Of a stretch of 64,000 bases of DNA, positions 54,685 through 63,508 are shown piece by piece. This DNA comes from Rouxiella aceris (GTDB lineage: Bacteria > Pseudomonadota > Gammaproteobacteria > Enterobacterales > Enterobacteriaceae), in assembly GCF_012933545.1 (NCBI RefSeq), contig NZ_JAADJU010000007.1, positions 283,361 to 347,360 of the forward strand, read 5' to 3'. A program made the position numbers and the translations under genes. The first letter of the stretch is position 1; each line of letters starts with the position of its first letter. The notes under the pieces are model-generated. The model was not told where the DNA came from, searched no databases, and worked only from the letters and a program-made list of their open reading frames with translations.

Positions 54685-55665
54685 CTAGCCCACTGAACGC
54701 AGCGCTGCGCTTTGTCCGTTATCCTGTAACGCCTTAAGAAATAGCGTTAATACATTATTTAATGCACTGCCTTTTTTAACTACCAGGCTAAAGGGAGTAG
54801 TGATTTTTATTTTATCCGGGGCTAAAGCTTTAAGTCTGTTGCCCCCAAAAAGGTGCATGGCATAGTGTTTTGGCAAAAAGCCAATATAGTTGCCGGTAAG
54901 AATAAGCAGGCTGACAGCTTCCACCTGCACCGCGATAGCATTAGAGTTTGCTAACGGCAGATAACTGTTTTTTTCACTGTGATTGGCATAAAAATGGTTG
55001 ACGATTTCTGCGGATTTTATTTGTTGTTGGGTAATATCTTCATCAGCCAAAAGATAAAACGGATGTTTATCACCGCAGTAGAGATGGGTTATTTCTTCAT
55101 AAAGATCGTAATAGTCAAAGTCAGGTTTTTCCTGATAGACCGGCATAATTCCGCAGGTAAAGCGACCATCGAGGATGCCGCGTTCAATTTCGTCAAGCTG
55201 GGTGGCGTGGAGTCGAATACTGACTTTGGCTGCCTTGCGGTGCATAACGCCAAGCGCATGAATAACTGGTGAATTTTCATCAGTAATGCTGTTGTCGATA
55301 ATGCCGATATTCAGCTCGCCAAACATATCATGGCGCGCAGTATTTAACTTGTCACGAAACTGATTAAGGGATGAAAACAGATCGAGACAGGCTTGATAGG
55401 TAACTTTACCGTGTTCGGTAAGATAAAAACCCTCTCTGCCACGGGTGCAAAGTTTCATACCAAAGCGCACTTCAAGGTCGGAGATTTGTTTACTGATCGC
55501 TGCCAGACCAATATTTAGTTCATTACAGGCAGCAGTAAATCCACCGGCTTCCACTACCGTCTTAAAGACACGCAAAAGCTTTAAATCTGCAACACCAATG
55601 CCCGCCTGGTTTAAATCACTTTTTGTGGGTGATGTGTTTCCTGATTTGGAAAGTGGACTTTCCAT
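54685..55665 (-). CDS. LysR-family transcriptional regulator
   Basis: This 326-residue regulator has an N-terminal winged helix (LKLLRVFKTVVEAGGFTAACNELNIGLAAISKQISDLEVRFG, about 27-70) and a periplasmic-binding-like effector domain (about 115-320). It carries an extra N-terminal tail of about 25 residues. It is divergent from the lyase/ABC operon starting at 55878 with a 212-bp shared control region. It is therefore the likely activator of that operon. The direct repeat CAATTAA (55704 and 55722) in this gap could be part of its site, but this is weak. Confidence 0.9.
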   Translation of the reverse strand: MESPLSKSGNTSPTKSDLNQAGIGVADLKLLRVFKTVVEAGGFTAACNELNIGLAAISKQISDLEVRFGMKLCTRGREGFYLTEHGKVTYQACLDLFSSLNQFRDKLNTARHDMFGELNIGIIDNSITDENSPVIHALGVMHRKAAKVSIRLHATQLDEIERGILDGRFTCGIMPVYQEKPDFDYYDLYEEITHLYCGDKHPFYLLADEDITQQQIKSAEIVNHFYANHSEKNSYLPLANSNAIAVQVEAVSLLILTGNYIGFLPKHYAMHLFGGNRLKALAPDKIKITTPFSLVVKKGSALNNVLTLFLKALQDNGQSAALRSVG

Positions 55666-55877
55666 AAAATATATTTACCCCCACTACAAATGACGCCAAC
55701 ATCCAATTAACCAAGATTTCTCAATTAATAAATTTACAAGTGCTGAACAGTTCGCTGCCACGCGTTTTGCTGGTGGGCACCGCGGCAATCAAATTGCCCT
55801 TATGCCCCCTGTGACCCGGCCCTGTACAGCCTCTGTGTTAGCAAATTGCAACATCTATGCCATAAAAGGAGTCGTCA

Positions 55878-57305
55878 ATGTCCCAGCCCGTCGATCGTCT
55901 GTGGGGTGCTCGTTTTAAACAAGGTCCGGCAGCGGCGCTTAGCGCTTTATCTCGTAGCCCTGACTACTATTTTGCCCTGACCGAATATGACCTGGAGGGT
56001 TGTCGCGCCCACGCTTATGAGTTGCAACGCGCAGGACTGCTCGACGATCGGGAAACTCAACAAATGGTGGCGGCGATTGCCCAGATGGCTGCCGACTTTC
56101 GTGCTGGCCTGGTACAGCCCAGCGAAAATGATGAAGACGTCCATACCTTTATCGAAAGGGTTCTCACCGAACGTCTTGGTGAGCTGGGTGGCAAGCTGCG
56201 GGCCGGACGTTCGCGTAACGACCAGACAGCCAACGATCTGCGCCTGTATCTGCGTGACAATGGTCGCAAGATTGTCGCCGCTCTGCTAGCGCTGCAACAG
56301 GCATTGGTCAGGCAGGCCGAATTGCATATTCATACCCTGGCCCCCGGTTTTACCCATTTGCAACAGGCGCAGCCCATCGTGTTTGGCCATCAACTGCTGG
56401 CCCACGCCCAGTCGTTTGCCCGCGATGTCGAACGCTTTCAGGACTGGGACAAACGCTGTGCGCGCTCACCGCTCGGTGCTGCTGCCATGGCTGGTTCAGC
56501 CATTGCCATGCATCCGGAACTGTCGGCCAAAGATTTGGGCTACGACGGTGCCTGTGAAAACTCCATCGATGCCGTCGCCAGCCGTGACCATGTCGCTGAA
56601 TTTCTGTTCGCCGCCAGCATGCTTGGCGTCAACCTGTCGCGGATCTGCGAAGAAGTCTGCCTGTGGGCCTCCCGGCAGTTTCGCTGGGTGGAGTTAAACG
56701 ATGGTTATGCCACTGGCAGCTCCATTATGCCGCAAAAGAAAAACCCCGATATCGCCGAACTGACGCGCGGTAAAAGTGGCCGTCTGATTGGCAATCTCAG
56801 CGCCATGCTCACCACCATGAAAGGCTTGCCGCTCTCTTACAATCGCGATCTGATCGAAGACAAACGCAATGCCATCGACAGCGTTGACCAGTTACTGCTG
56901 GTTCTGCCCGCCATGGCCGGGATGATCGACACCATGGAGGTCAATGTGGCGCGACTGCGCGAACATGCCCCTGAAGGTTTTACATTGGCAACGGAAGTGG
57001 CGGACTGGCTTTCCCGTCGTGGCGTGCCTTTTAAAGAGGCGCACGAAATCACCGGCCAACTGGTGCAGCTTTGCGAACAGCAGCAACTGGAATTACACCA
57101 ACTCAGCGATACCCAGTTGCAACAGGTCGATAGCCGCCTGTTACCGCAAGTGCGCGACTGCCTGACGCTGGAAGCGGCAATCCATGCCCGCAGCGGTTGG
57201 GGCGGCACCTCGCCGTTGCGCGTGGCCGAGCAAATCTCACGTCTGAAAATTGTGCTGCAGCAGCAATCCGCCTGGGTTTCGGCTTACAGCGGTCTATCTC
57301 TTTAA
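55878..57305 (+). CDS. Argininosuccinate-lyase-family C-N lyase
   Basis: This 475-residue fumarase/aspartase-superfamily enzyme eliminates fumarate from N-substituted aspartates. It has the RSRNDQ motif (about 111-116), FTHLQQAQP, DHVAEFLFA and the mobile signature loop GSSIMPQKKNPD (about 280-291). The location, first in a catabolic-looking operon with an ABC importer and an MmgE/PrpD protein and behind a LysR gene, argues against a biosynthetic ArgH. A lyase for an aspartate/succinate adduct (argininosuccinate, iminodisuccinate or EDDS type) fits better, by inference. The RBS AAAGGAG lies 8 nt before the ATG. Confidence 0.88.
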   Translation: MSQPVDRLWGARFKQGPAAALSALSRSPDYYFALTEYDLEGCRAHAYELQRAGLLDDRETQQMVAAIAQMAADFRAGLVQPSENDEDVHTFIERVLTERLGELGGKLRAGRSRNDQTANDLRLYLRDNGRKIVAALLALQQALVRQAELHIHTLAPGFTHLQQAQPIVFGHQLLAHAQSFARDVERFQDWDKRCARSPLGAAAMAGSAIAMHPELSAKDLGYDGACENSIDAVASRDHVAEFLFAASMLGVNLSRICEEVCLWASRQFRWVELNDGYATGSSIMPQKKNPDIAELTRGKSGRLIGNLSAMLTTMKGLPLSYNRDLIEDKRNAIDSVDQLLLVLPAMAGMIDTMEVNVARLREHAPEGFTLATEVADWLSRRGVPFKEAHEITGQLVQLCEQQQLELHQLSDTQLQQVDSRLLPQVRDCLTLEAAIHARSGWGGTSPLRVAEQISRLKIVLQQQSAWVSAYSGLSL

Positions 57306-57322
57306 TCTCAACGGAGTTTGCT

Positions 57323-58192
57323 ATGCCGAACTTACGCGCCAATGTGCCGGAGAACAAAACACCAGTGAGAGATCTCAGCGACTACAGCTACGTACCACAG
57401 CGCTACTACGGCCGAATTTTCGCCTCGGTGGTGATCCTGCTGTTACTGGCTTTACTGATCAATGCCTTTGCCCACGGCAAAATTGAGTGGCGGTTTGTTG
57501 GCCAATTTCTCACCGCCCAGGCCATTCTGTTTGGCCTGGCTAATACCATTGTCATGTCGATCCTGGCGATGGGGCTGGGGGTGATTTTTGGCGTCATTGT
57601 TGCGGTGATGCGCATGTCGCACAACCCGGTATTACGCAGCGTGGCTATTGGCTATACCTGGATTTTTCGCGGTACGCCGCTGATCCTGCAATTGCTGCTG
57701 TGGTTCAATCTGGCGCTGATTTTTCCGGTGATCAGCATTCCTGGGCTGTTCACTATTCAGACAGTGGACATTATGTCGCCATTTATGGCGGCGCTGCTGG
57801 GGCTGAGTATCAACCAGGGAGCCTATACCTCGGAAGTGGTGCGTGCCGGGTTGATTTCGGTGGACCAGGGGCAGTACGAAGCGGCGAAATCCATTGGCAT
57901 GACTCGTCTGCATGCGCTGCGCCGCATTATTTTGCCCCAGGCCATGCGGGTGATCATTCCGCCAATTGGCAACGAGTTTATCAGTATGGTGAAGACCACC
58001 AGTCTGGCCAGCATGATCCAGTACTCCGAACTGCTTTATAACGCGCAAACCATCTACTTTGCCAATGCCCGCGTAATGGAACTGCTGTTTGTTGCCGGCA
58101 TCTGGTACCTGGTGGTAGTGACGCTGCTGTCGATGGGGCAAAACCGTCTTGAGCGTTATTTTGGCCGTGGCACCCGCCGCCGTAACAGCTAA
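57323..58192 (+). CDS. Polar amino acid ABC transporter permease
   Basis: This 289-residue HisMQ/GlnP-type permease has an N-terminal cytoplasmic part and about five helices ([21 protein letters not shown], then [18 protein letters not shown]). The EAA loop is [29 protein letters not shown]. The ATG at 57323 has ACGGAG upstream; the longer frame from 57197 runs into the lyase gene. As the only permease of the operon it should form a homodimer. Confidence 0.92.
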   Translation: MPNLRANVPENKTPVRDLSDYSYVPQRYYGRIFASVVILLLLALLINAFAHGKIEWRFVGQFLTAQAILFGLANTIVMSILAMGLGVIFGVIVAVMRMSHNPVLRSVAIGYTWIFRGTPLILQLLLWFNLALIFPVISIPGLFTIQTVDIMSPFMAALLGLSINQGAYTSEVVRAGLISVDQGQYEAAKSIGMTRLHALRRIILPQAMRVIIPPIGNEFISMVKTTSLASMIQYSELLYNAQTIYFANARVMELLFVAGIWYLVVVTLLSMGQNRLERYFGRGTRRRNS

Positions 58193-58205
58193 GGAGAAGC
58201 CAACC

Positions 58206-58970
58206 ATGAAAAACATTATTACCGCGGTCAACGTCAATAAATATTTTGACCAGTTCCAGGCATTGAAAAATATCAACCTCGAAGTCAGACACGGCGAAGT
58301 CATGTGCGTAATTGGGCCAAGCGGTTCCGGGAAAAGCACTTTTTTACGCTGTATTAATCAGTTGGAACGCATCGATAGCGGCGGTATCTGGGTCGATGAC
58401 GAACTGGTGGGCTATCGCATGGAGGGCAAAAAGCTCTACCCACTAAACGATAAGCAGATTGCCCGCCAGCGGCTGAAAACCGGCATGGTGTTCCAGCGCT
58501 TTAATCTTTTTCCCGACAAAACGGCGCTGGAAAACATTATCGAAGGTCCGTGCCAGGTATTGCTGCGACCGGTCAAAGAGGCCACTCAGGAAGCGATGGC
58601 GTTGCTGGAACGCGTTGGCCTGGCCCACAAGCGTGATGCCTATCCGATGGAGCTTTCCGGCGGTCAGCAGCAGCGCGTGGCCATTGCCCGTGCCCTGGCG
58701 ATGAAACCCAAACTAATGCTGTTTGATGAACCTACCTCGGCGCTGGATCCTGAAATGGTCGGCGAAGTGTTGGCGGTAATGCGCAGCCTGGCTGCAGAAG
58801 GGATGACGATGATTGTTGTCACCCATGAACTTGGTTTTGCGCGAGAAGTTGCTAATCGCGTGGTCTTTATGGATGAAGGCGGAATTATAGAAAGTGGTAA
58901 TCCGGAAGATGTTTTGCTGAATCCACAAAACCCCAGAACGCAGAATTTTATTTCTGCCGTGCTGATTTAA
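58206..58970 (+). CDS. Polar amino acid ABC transporter ATP-binding protein
   Basis: This 254-residue GlnQ/HisP-type ATPase has Walker A ([18 protein letters not shown]), signature [15 protein letters not shown], Walker B (LMLFDEP) and the H-loop (IVVTHE). AAGGAG precedes the ATG at 58206. It sits between the permease and binding-protein genes. Confidence 0.94.
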   Translation: MKNIITAVNVNKYFDQFQALKNINLEVRHGEVMCVIGPSGSGKSTFLRCINQLERIDSGGIWVDDELVGYRMEGKKLYPLNDKQIARQRLKTGMVFQRFNLFPDKTALENIIEGPCQVLLRPVKEATQEAMALLERVGLAHKRDAYPMELSGGQQQRVAIARALAMKPKLMLFDEPTSALDPEMVGEVLAVMRSLAAEGMTMIVVTHELGFAREVANRVVFMDEGGIIESGNPEDVLLNPQNPRTQNFISAVLI

Positions 58971-58996
58971 ATACTCTTACACATGGGAATACCTTT

Positions 58997-59839
58997 ATGA
59001 ACAAGCCAGTGCTGAAGAAAACCTTGTTATCGCTGATTGCCGCCGGTGTGGTGATGAATGCCGCCGTTTGGTCCTCAGCCACCGCTGCCGCAGAATTGAG
59101 CCAAAAAGAAGAAATCAAAGTGGCGATGATGCCCAACTACCCGCCGTTGGAATTTAAAGATCCGGCAACCAATCAGCTCACCGGTATGGACTATGACCTG
59201 GGCATGGAGATTGGCAAGCGTCTCAATCGTAAAATCAGCTGGCAGGAAATCGGTTTCGAACAAATGGTTAACGCCGTGGCCACCAAGCGCGTGGATATGA
59301 TCCTCTCCGGAATGACGGATACCAAACCGCGCCAGGACATTGCCACCTTTGTTGACTACTACAACAGCGGTCCGCAGTTCTATACCACCATTGCTCATAA
59401 AGACATCAATACCATGCTGGATTTGTGCGGCAAGAAAGTCGGCACCAGCCGTCGCACCACCTTCCCGGCTGAAATTGCCGCCTGGAGTGCAGCCAACTGC
59501 GAACCGGCCGGTAAACCGGCGATTGTGGTGGTCGGCGCCGAGGGAACAGCCGATGCGCGTACTCAGTTACGTCAGGGCCGTATTGAAGGCGTAGTGCAGG
59601 GCAGTGAAACGCTGCCCTACATTATGGAACTGGAAAAAGATACCTACAAACCGTTGGGCAAAGCCTTTGCCTATCAGGTGACCGGTATGGGCATCAGCAA
59701 AGATGATACGGCGCTTATTGAAGGTGTGAAAGGGGCACTGACTGCCATGATCGCCGATGGCACCTATCTGAAAATCCTCACCAAATGGGGTCTGCAAGAC
59801 GGCGCCATCAAGGAAGTCTCGATTAATAAAGGCAAGTAA
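58997..59839 (+). CDS. Polar amino acid ABC transporter substrate-binding protein
   Basis: This 280-residue family-3 binding protein has a Sec signal peptide (cleavage near TAAA-EL, residues about 33-34) and the SBP_bac_3 segments KVAMMPNYPPLEFKD, GMDYDLGMEIGKRLNR and VDMILSGMTDT. The ligand is probably a charged amino-acid-like compound. The operon enzymes suggest an aspartate or succinate adduct. Confidence 0.92.
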   Translation: MNKPVLKKTLLSLIAAGVVMNAAVWSSATAAAELSQKEEIKVAMMPNYPPLEFKDPATNQLTGMDYDLGMEIGKRLNRKISWQEIGFEQMVNAVATKRVDMILSGMTDTKPRQDIATFVDYYNSGPQFYTTIAHKDINTMLDLCGKKVGTSRRTTFPAEIAAWSAANCEPAGKPAIVVVGAEGTADARTQLRQGRIEGVVQGSETLPYIMELEKDTYKPLGKAFAYQVTGMGISKDDTALIEGVKGALTAMIADGTYLKILTKWGLQDGAIKEVSINKGK

Positions 59840-59862
59840 TCAACTGTAGAGCGGGATAACTC

Positions 59863-60717
59863 ATGACGATATCGACTGCGACCAGTTTATGGCCGCAAGG
59901 TAACAAAGGCTGTATGGCACTGGCGTTTGACCTCGATGGTCCAACCGGCGATGCCATGCTTAATGGCTCCATCTGGCACAAGCCTGAGTATTTCACTTTT
60001 GGCGGCTATGGACCCTATCGGGCTCTGGCCCGCATTCTCGACTTGCTGGATGACTATCAGCTACCGGCTACTTTTTTTGTGCCTGCCTGGGTGGTCGAGA
60101 ATTGGCCAAAACAGTGTCAGGCGATTGTCGAGCGCGGGCACGAAGTGGCTTACCACGGCTATCGTCATGAGTCTTTTTACGCCATAGATGCCGAAAAGCA
60201 GCGTTGGGTGATGGAAAAATCCCGCAACATCTTCTGGCAGTACCTCGGCATCCGCGCCGAAGGTTTTCGCACCCCCTCCGGCGACTGGCATCAGGATACT
60301 CCGGCAATGTTGATTGAGGCGGGTGTCACTTATTCCAGCAGTATGCGCGGCGACGATCGGCCTTATTTGATTAAGGTGCCGGGCTATGATGCCCCGCTGG
60401 TGGAGATCCCCGGACGTTGGGAAATGGATGATTATGCCTCTATTGCCTATACCCGTGAGCCAAATTTTCCGTCAGGACTGGATCGCACCGCCAGCTATGC
60501 GCTAACGCTGGATAACTGGTGCCGCGAGTACGATGGAGCCATGAACGAAGGCCTCAGTTTAACCACGTTGTTTCATCCAAAAATCAGCGGTAAACCAGGA
60601 CGCATTATGCTACTTGACCGATATTTTGACCACTTGCGCAGCCGTGATGATGTCTGGTTTGCTCACTGCCGTGACGTTGCCCATTGGTGGAGACAGGAGC
60701 ATAGCGATGTTAAATAA
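59863..60717 (+). CDS. NodB-like (polysaccharide deacetylase superfamily) hydrolase, metal ligands intact
   Basis: This 284-residue protein of the carbohydrate-esterase-4 fold resembles the PuuE/allantoinase-like cytoplasmic branch. The metal site is recognisable: AFDLDGP (about 20-26) and the HxxxH in YHGYRHESF (about 95-103). Later motifs are FRTPSGDW and a conserved His in TTLFHPK. No signal peptide is present, so a cytosolic amide substrate is more likely than a polysaccharide. It lies between the importer and a degenerate paralogue that overlaps its 3' end by 11 bp. Confidence 0.85.
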   Translation: MTISTATSLWPQGNKGCMALAFDLDGPTGDAMLNGSIWHKPEYFTFGGYGPYRALARILDLLDDYQLPATFFVPAWVVENWPKQCQAIVERGHEVAYHGYRHESFYAIDAEKQRWVMEKSRNIFWQYLGIRAEGFRTPSGDWHQDTPAMLIEAGVTYSSSMRGDDRPYLIKVPGYDAPLVEIPGRWEMDDYASIAYTREPNFPSGLDRTASYALTLDNWCREYDGAMNEGLSLTTLFHPKISGKPGRIMLLDRYFDHLRSRDDVWFAHCRDVAHWWRQEHSDVK

Positions 60718-61624
60718 ACAGCCCGCTCTCCTGGACAAATGGCCGCAAGGGAAGCGCTGTGCGCTGGTGATCACTGTAGATTTTAATGATATTCAGGGGA
60801 TCCTCAGTCAGGTGCCTGCGGTGGCCGGGCGTGAAAAGACGCTGTCGGTGTGGCGCTATGGCACGCTGCGCGGTATCGACCGTCTGTTGGCGTTGCTGGC
60901 GGATAAAAATATGCCCAGCAGTTGGTGTGTTCCCGGTATTGTGGCCGATGAACATGCCGATAAAATCAGGCAAATTGCTGCAGGCGGTCATGAATTGGCG
61001 ACCTGCGGCTATGAATTTGCCAATTTTGATAACTTGACGCTGGCTCAGCAAATTTCCAGTCTGCAGCGCGGTCAGGCGGCGCTAAAAACGCATACCGGCA
61101 TCCAACCGCGCGGTTTTCGTATCCCGTCAGGCAACTGGGCTCCGGGATTTGCCGATGCGCTCAGCGCACAGGGTATTAGCTGGAGTTCCTCATGGCGCGG
61201 CGATGATCTGCCTTACTTCCAGCCGATGAATGACGGTTTGCCCTCTACCCTGGTGGAGTTGCCGCTGCATTATGAACTGGAAGATGAACCCTATTTTGCC
61301 TTTAATCTCAGTCCCGCTGTGCCGCCGGCCCAGTCGCGCATTGCTTCCTATAGCCACACTTTGGAAAATATGAAAATGGACTTTGACGGTTTTTACCGCT
61401 TTGGCTTGTGCTATGTGTTGCGCTTGCATCCGGAAGTGATCGGTACGGCGGGACGCATCGGTCTGCTGGCTGAACTGCTGGATTATATTACCTCATATCC
61501 CGATGTCTGGGTGGCTCGCGCCGATCATCTGGCCGACTGGTGGCTTCAGAGCCAGCCACAAAATGAGGCCAGCCATCCGGCACAAATCTGGCAGCAACAT
61601 ACGCAAAATGGAGTGCAATTATGA
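60707..61624 (+). CDS. Degenerate paralogue of the NodB-like hydrolase
   Basis: This 305-residue protein aligns along its length with the product of 59863 (shared PSG-W and SSS-RGDD-PY blocks). The metal-binding HxxxH has become CGYEF (in ATCGYEFANFD), and the first motif is VDFND instead of FDLDG. The later histidine (LRLHPEV) is kept. It is therefore probably not an independent metal hydrolase and may pair with its neighbour as a heteromer. The ATG at 60707 has AGGAG 7 nt upstream and overlaps the previous gene by 11 bp, which favours co-translation in equal amounts. Confidence 0.85.
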   Translation: MLNKQPALLDKWPQGKRCALVITVDFNDIQGILSQVPAVAGREKTLSVWRYGTLRGIDRLLALLADKNMPSSWCVPGIVADEHADKIRQIAAGGHELATCGYEFANFDNLTLAQQISSLQRGQAALKTHTGIQPRGFRIPSGNWAPGFADALSAQGISWSSSWRGDDLPYFQPMNDGLPSTLVELPLHYELEDEPYFAFNLSPAVPPAQSRIASYSHTLENMKMDFDGFYRFGLCYVLRLHPEVIGTAGRIGLLAELLDYITSYPDVWVARADHLADWWLQSQPQNEASHPAQIWQQHTQNGVQL

Positions 61625-62985
61625 GTAAAGGGCAAGATGCACAATCGCAGCTGGTGTCCTTTATCCGCCACACCCGTTTTGAGGATCTGCCCGTTGAACT
61701 GGTCGCACGAACCAAGCGTCATCTTATTGATACGCTGGGCGCGGGGCTGGTGGGAGCGACCAGTCAGGTGGCGAAAGAGGTGAGCGCGGTGCTGCTCAGT
61801 GAAGGGGCTACGCCGCTGGCAACGCTGTGGGGCCGTAAGGAATATACTTCGGCGCGTAATGCGGCACTGCTTAATGGCATAGCTGCTCATGCCTTCGAGC
61901 TGGACGATACTGGCGGCTGTGATCATTCCGGTGCCGTAGTTATCCCGGCAATCCTGGCGATATTGCCTCTGTGTCAGCGGGTAATCAGCGGCGAAGAGTT
62001 GATTACTGCCGTGGTGATTGGCTACGACGTGGCGCGACGAGTGCTGGAAGCCTGCGGGGGTTACTCGGCACATAACGGTGCCGGTTGGCACTCCACCTCA
62101 ACCTGCGGCGTCTTTGGTGCGGCGGCGGCGGCGGCAAGGCTCTTGGCCCTGGACGACAGCCAAATCTCCAGCGCACTGGGGATTGCCGGCAGCTTCAGTG
62201 GGGGGCTGTGGGCCTTTATCCACGATGGTTCGCAAAGCAAAAAACTGCATGCTGGCAGAGCCGCCGAGGGGGGAGTGCTGGCGGTATTAAGCGCTCAGGC
62301 CGGGATAAGCGGTCCGGGGCAGCTATTTACCGCGCGCTGGGGCGGCTTTCTGCAAACCCTGGCCCCGACAACGGCCGAGCCCGCAGCACTGGTGGCAGAA
62401 CTTGGGCAAGTCTGGAAATTGCTGCGTTGCTCAATCAAGCCTTATGCCTCCTGTCGTGGTACTCATTCAGCGATTGACGCAACTGGCATATTGCTTGAAC
62501 GTCTGGCTGTTGCCGGTAGTGATATTGCCGAGGTGCAGATCACCCTATCGCCTTTCCTCTATGAGATGTGCGGTGATGAGCAAATCAGCTCGCTGGCGGC
62601 GGCGCAAATGAGTATCCGTTATGCGGTGGCAGCACGTCTGGTCTACGGACATGCCGGGCTTGATGCCTACGGCGGCACTCAACGACGCGACCCCGTGTTG
62701 TTGGCGGCTATCGCCCGGGTCAATTTGCAGGTAGATCCGACATTTAGCGCCGACGGAGAACCGCTGGTTACCCTGGTGAGTAAGCAGGGTGACCGCCTTA
62801 GCCTGCGGGTCGATATTGCGCTTGGCGCCCCGGCTAACCCGGTCAATGACCAGCAACTGTGGGATAAATTTATCTCTCTGGCAAGCAAGGCACTTCCGGA
62901 GGAACAGGCCAGGCATTTATGGCGTGCGGTACTGTCGCTGGAAGCGTGTGACGACGTCAGAGTGATTGAAGCTTTACTGCGGTGA
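61621..62985 (+). CDS. MmgE/PrpD family protein
   Basis: This 454-residue protein belongs to the MmgE/PrpD fold, which includes 2-methylcitrate dehydratase, aconitate decarboxylase and iminodisuccinate epimerase. Segments supporting the call are LIDTLGAGLVGATSQVAKEV, NGIAAHAFELDDTGGCDHSGAVVIPAILA, HSTSTCGVFGAAAAAARLLAL and KPYASCRGTHSAIDA. It overlaps the preceding gene by ATGA and is the last gene of the operon. Combined with an ArgH-type lyase, epimerisation of a succinyl-amino-acid substrate before cleavage is an attractive guess. Confidence 0.88.
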   Translation: MSKGQDAQSQLVSFIRHTRFEDLPVELVARTKRHLIDTLGAGLVGATSQVAKEVSAVLLSEGATPLATLWGRKEYTSARNAALLNGIAAHAFELDDTGGCDHSGAVVIPAILAILPLCQRVISGEELITAVVIGYDVARRVLEACGGYSAHNGAGWHSTSTCGVFGAAAAAARLLALDDSQISSALGIAGSFSGGLWAFIHDGSQSKKLHAGRAAEGGVLAVLSAQAGISGPGQLFTARWGGFLQTLAPTTAEPAALVAELGQVWKLLRCSIKPYASCRGTHSAIDATGILLERLAVAGSDIAEVQITLSPFLYEMCGDEQISSLAAAQMSIRYAVAARLVYGHAGLDAYGGTQRRDPVLLAAIARVNLQVDPTFSADGEPLVTLVSKQGDRLSLRVDIALGAPANPVNDQQLWDKFISLASKALPEEQARHLWRAVLSLEACDDVRVIEALLR

Positions 62986-62995
62986 GGCGGTCCGG

Positions 62996-63029
62996 GGTTC
63001 TTCAAGGGAGGGCCCTTGAGGATCCCCGT
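62996..63029 (+). terminator. Hairpin after the lyase operon
   Basis: The inner stem TCAAGGG/CCCTTGA (63002-63008, 63013-63019, loop AGGG) is extended by the outer pairs CGGGG/CCCCG. No T-run follows. It lies 10 bp after the MmgE/PrpD stop codon and before the repeat locus. Confidence 0.5.
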
Positions 63030-63069
63030 AGGAGGGGCTGTTTTAGAAACAGGGAAATCTTTTGTGGGA

Positions 63070-63430
63070 TGGCTTAAAAGTCAATTTACTCCGAGCAAAG
63101 GGTTTCGGTTTTAATTGCAAATTTGCTTTTAACTTCAAGGTCAAGGTCAAGGTCAAGGGCAAGGGCATTCGCTGCGCTCACTGGGCGGCGGCCCAGACCG
63201 CCCAAAGGAGGCGAAGGCGCGCCTCCTTTGGAATCCTGCGCCTTGTCCAAATTGAACAGTGTCGTGCCCTCGGTTGTAGTTTTTTCCAGTGACATTTGTG
63301 TGTGGCCTAAACCACGCCGCTTCGCGGTCCCTTCACTCGGTCGCGAGCCAAAAGCGTCTCGCTCCACGTCGCTCAGCGTAGGTTTTGAATCGGCCAACAA
63401 GCATTTACTGAAAAACCGGCAACATTAAAG
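63070..63430 (-). repeat. B module of repeat locus 3, preceded by a fragment of A
   Basis: Similar to 33752-34080, it has the AAGGTC-type hexanucleotide microsatellite (about 63135-63164), the 12-bp hairpin at 63202-63231 and the core (GAGCCAAAAGCGTCTCGCT near 63345). At its left edge (63070-63112) lies a fragment of the A sub-repeat in + orientation (GGCTTAAAAGTCAATTTACT, then GGTTTCGGTTTT), so the modules have been rearranged here. Confidence 0.88.
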
Positions 63431-63443
63431 GTCAACTGCGAAA

Positions 63444-63508
63444 GATAAAAAGACTAAAAGACAAAAAGACAAAAAGACAAAAAGACAAAAAGACAAAAAG
63501 ACAAAAAT
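63444..63508 (+). repeat. 8-bp microsatellite (GACAAAAA)n in repeat locus 3
   Basis: About eight units, with one GATAAAAA and one GACTAAAA variant at the left end and then six GAC units at exact 8-bp steps (63460 to 63502). It occupies the B/A junction as in the other two loci. Confidence 0.9.

Noticed and set aside
55878..57305. Biosynthetic argH of an arginine operon
   Set aside because: No arg genes are adjacent. The context is an importer, MmgE/PrpD and LysR, which points to catabolism. Biosynthetic activity is not excluded.
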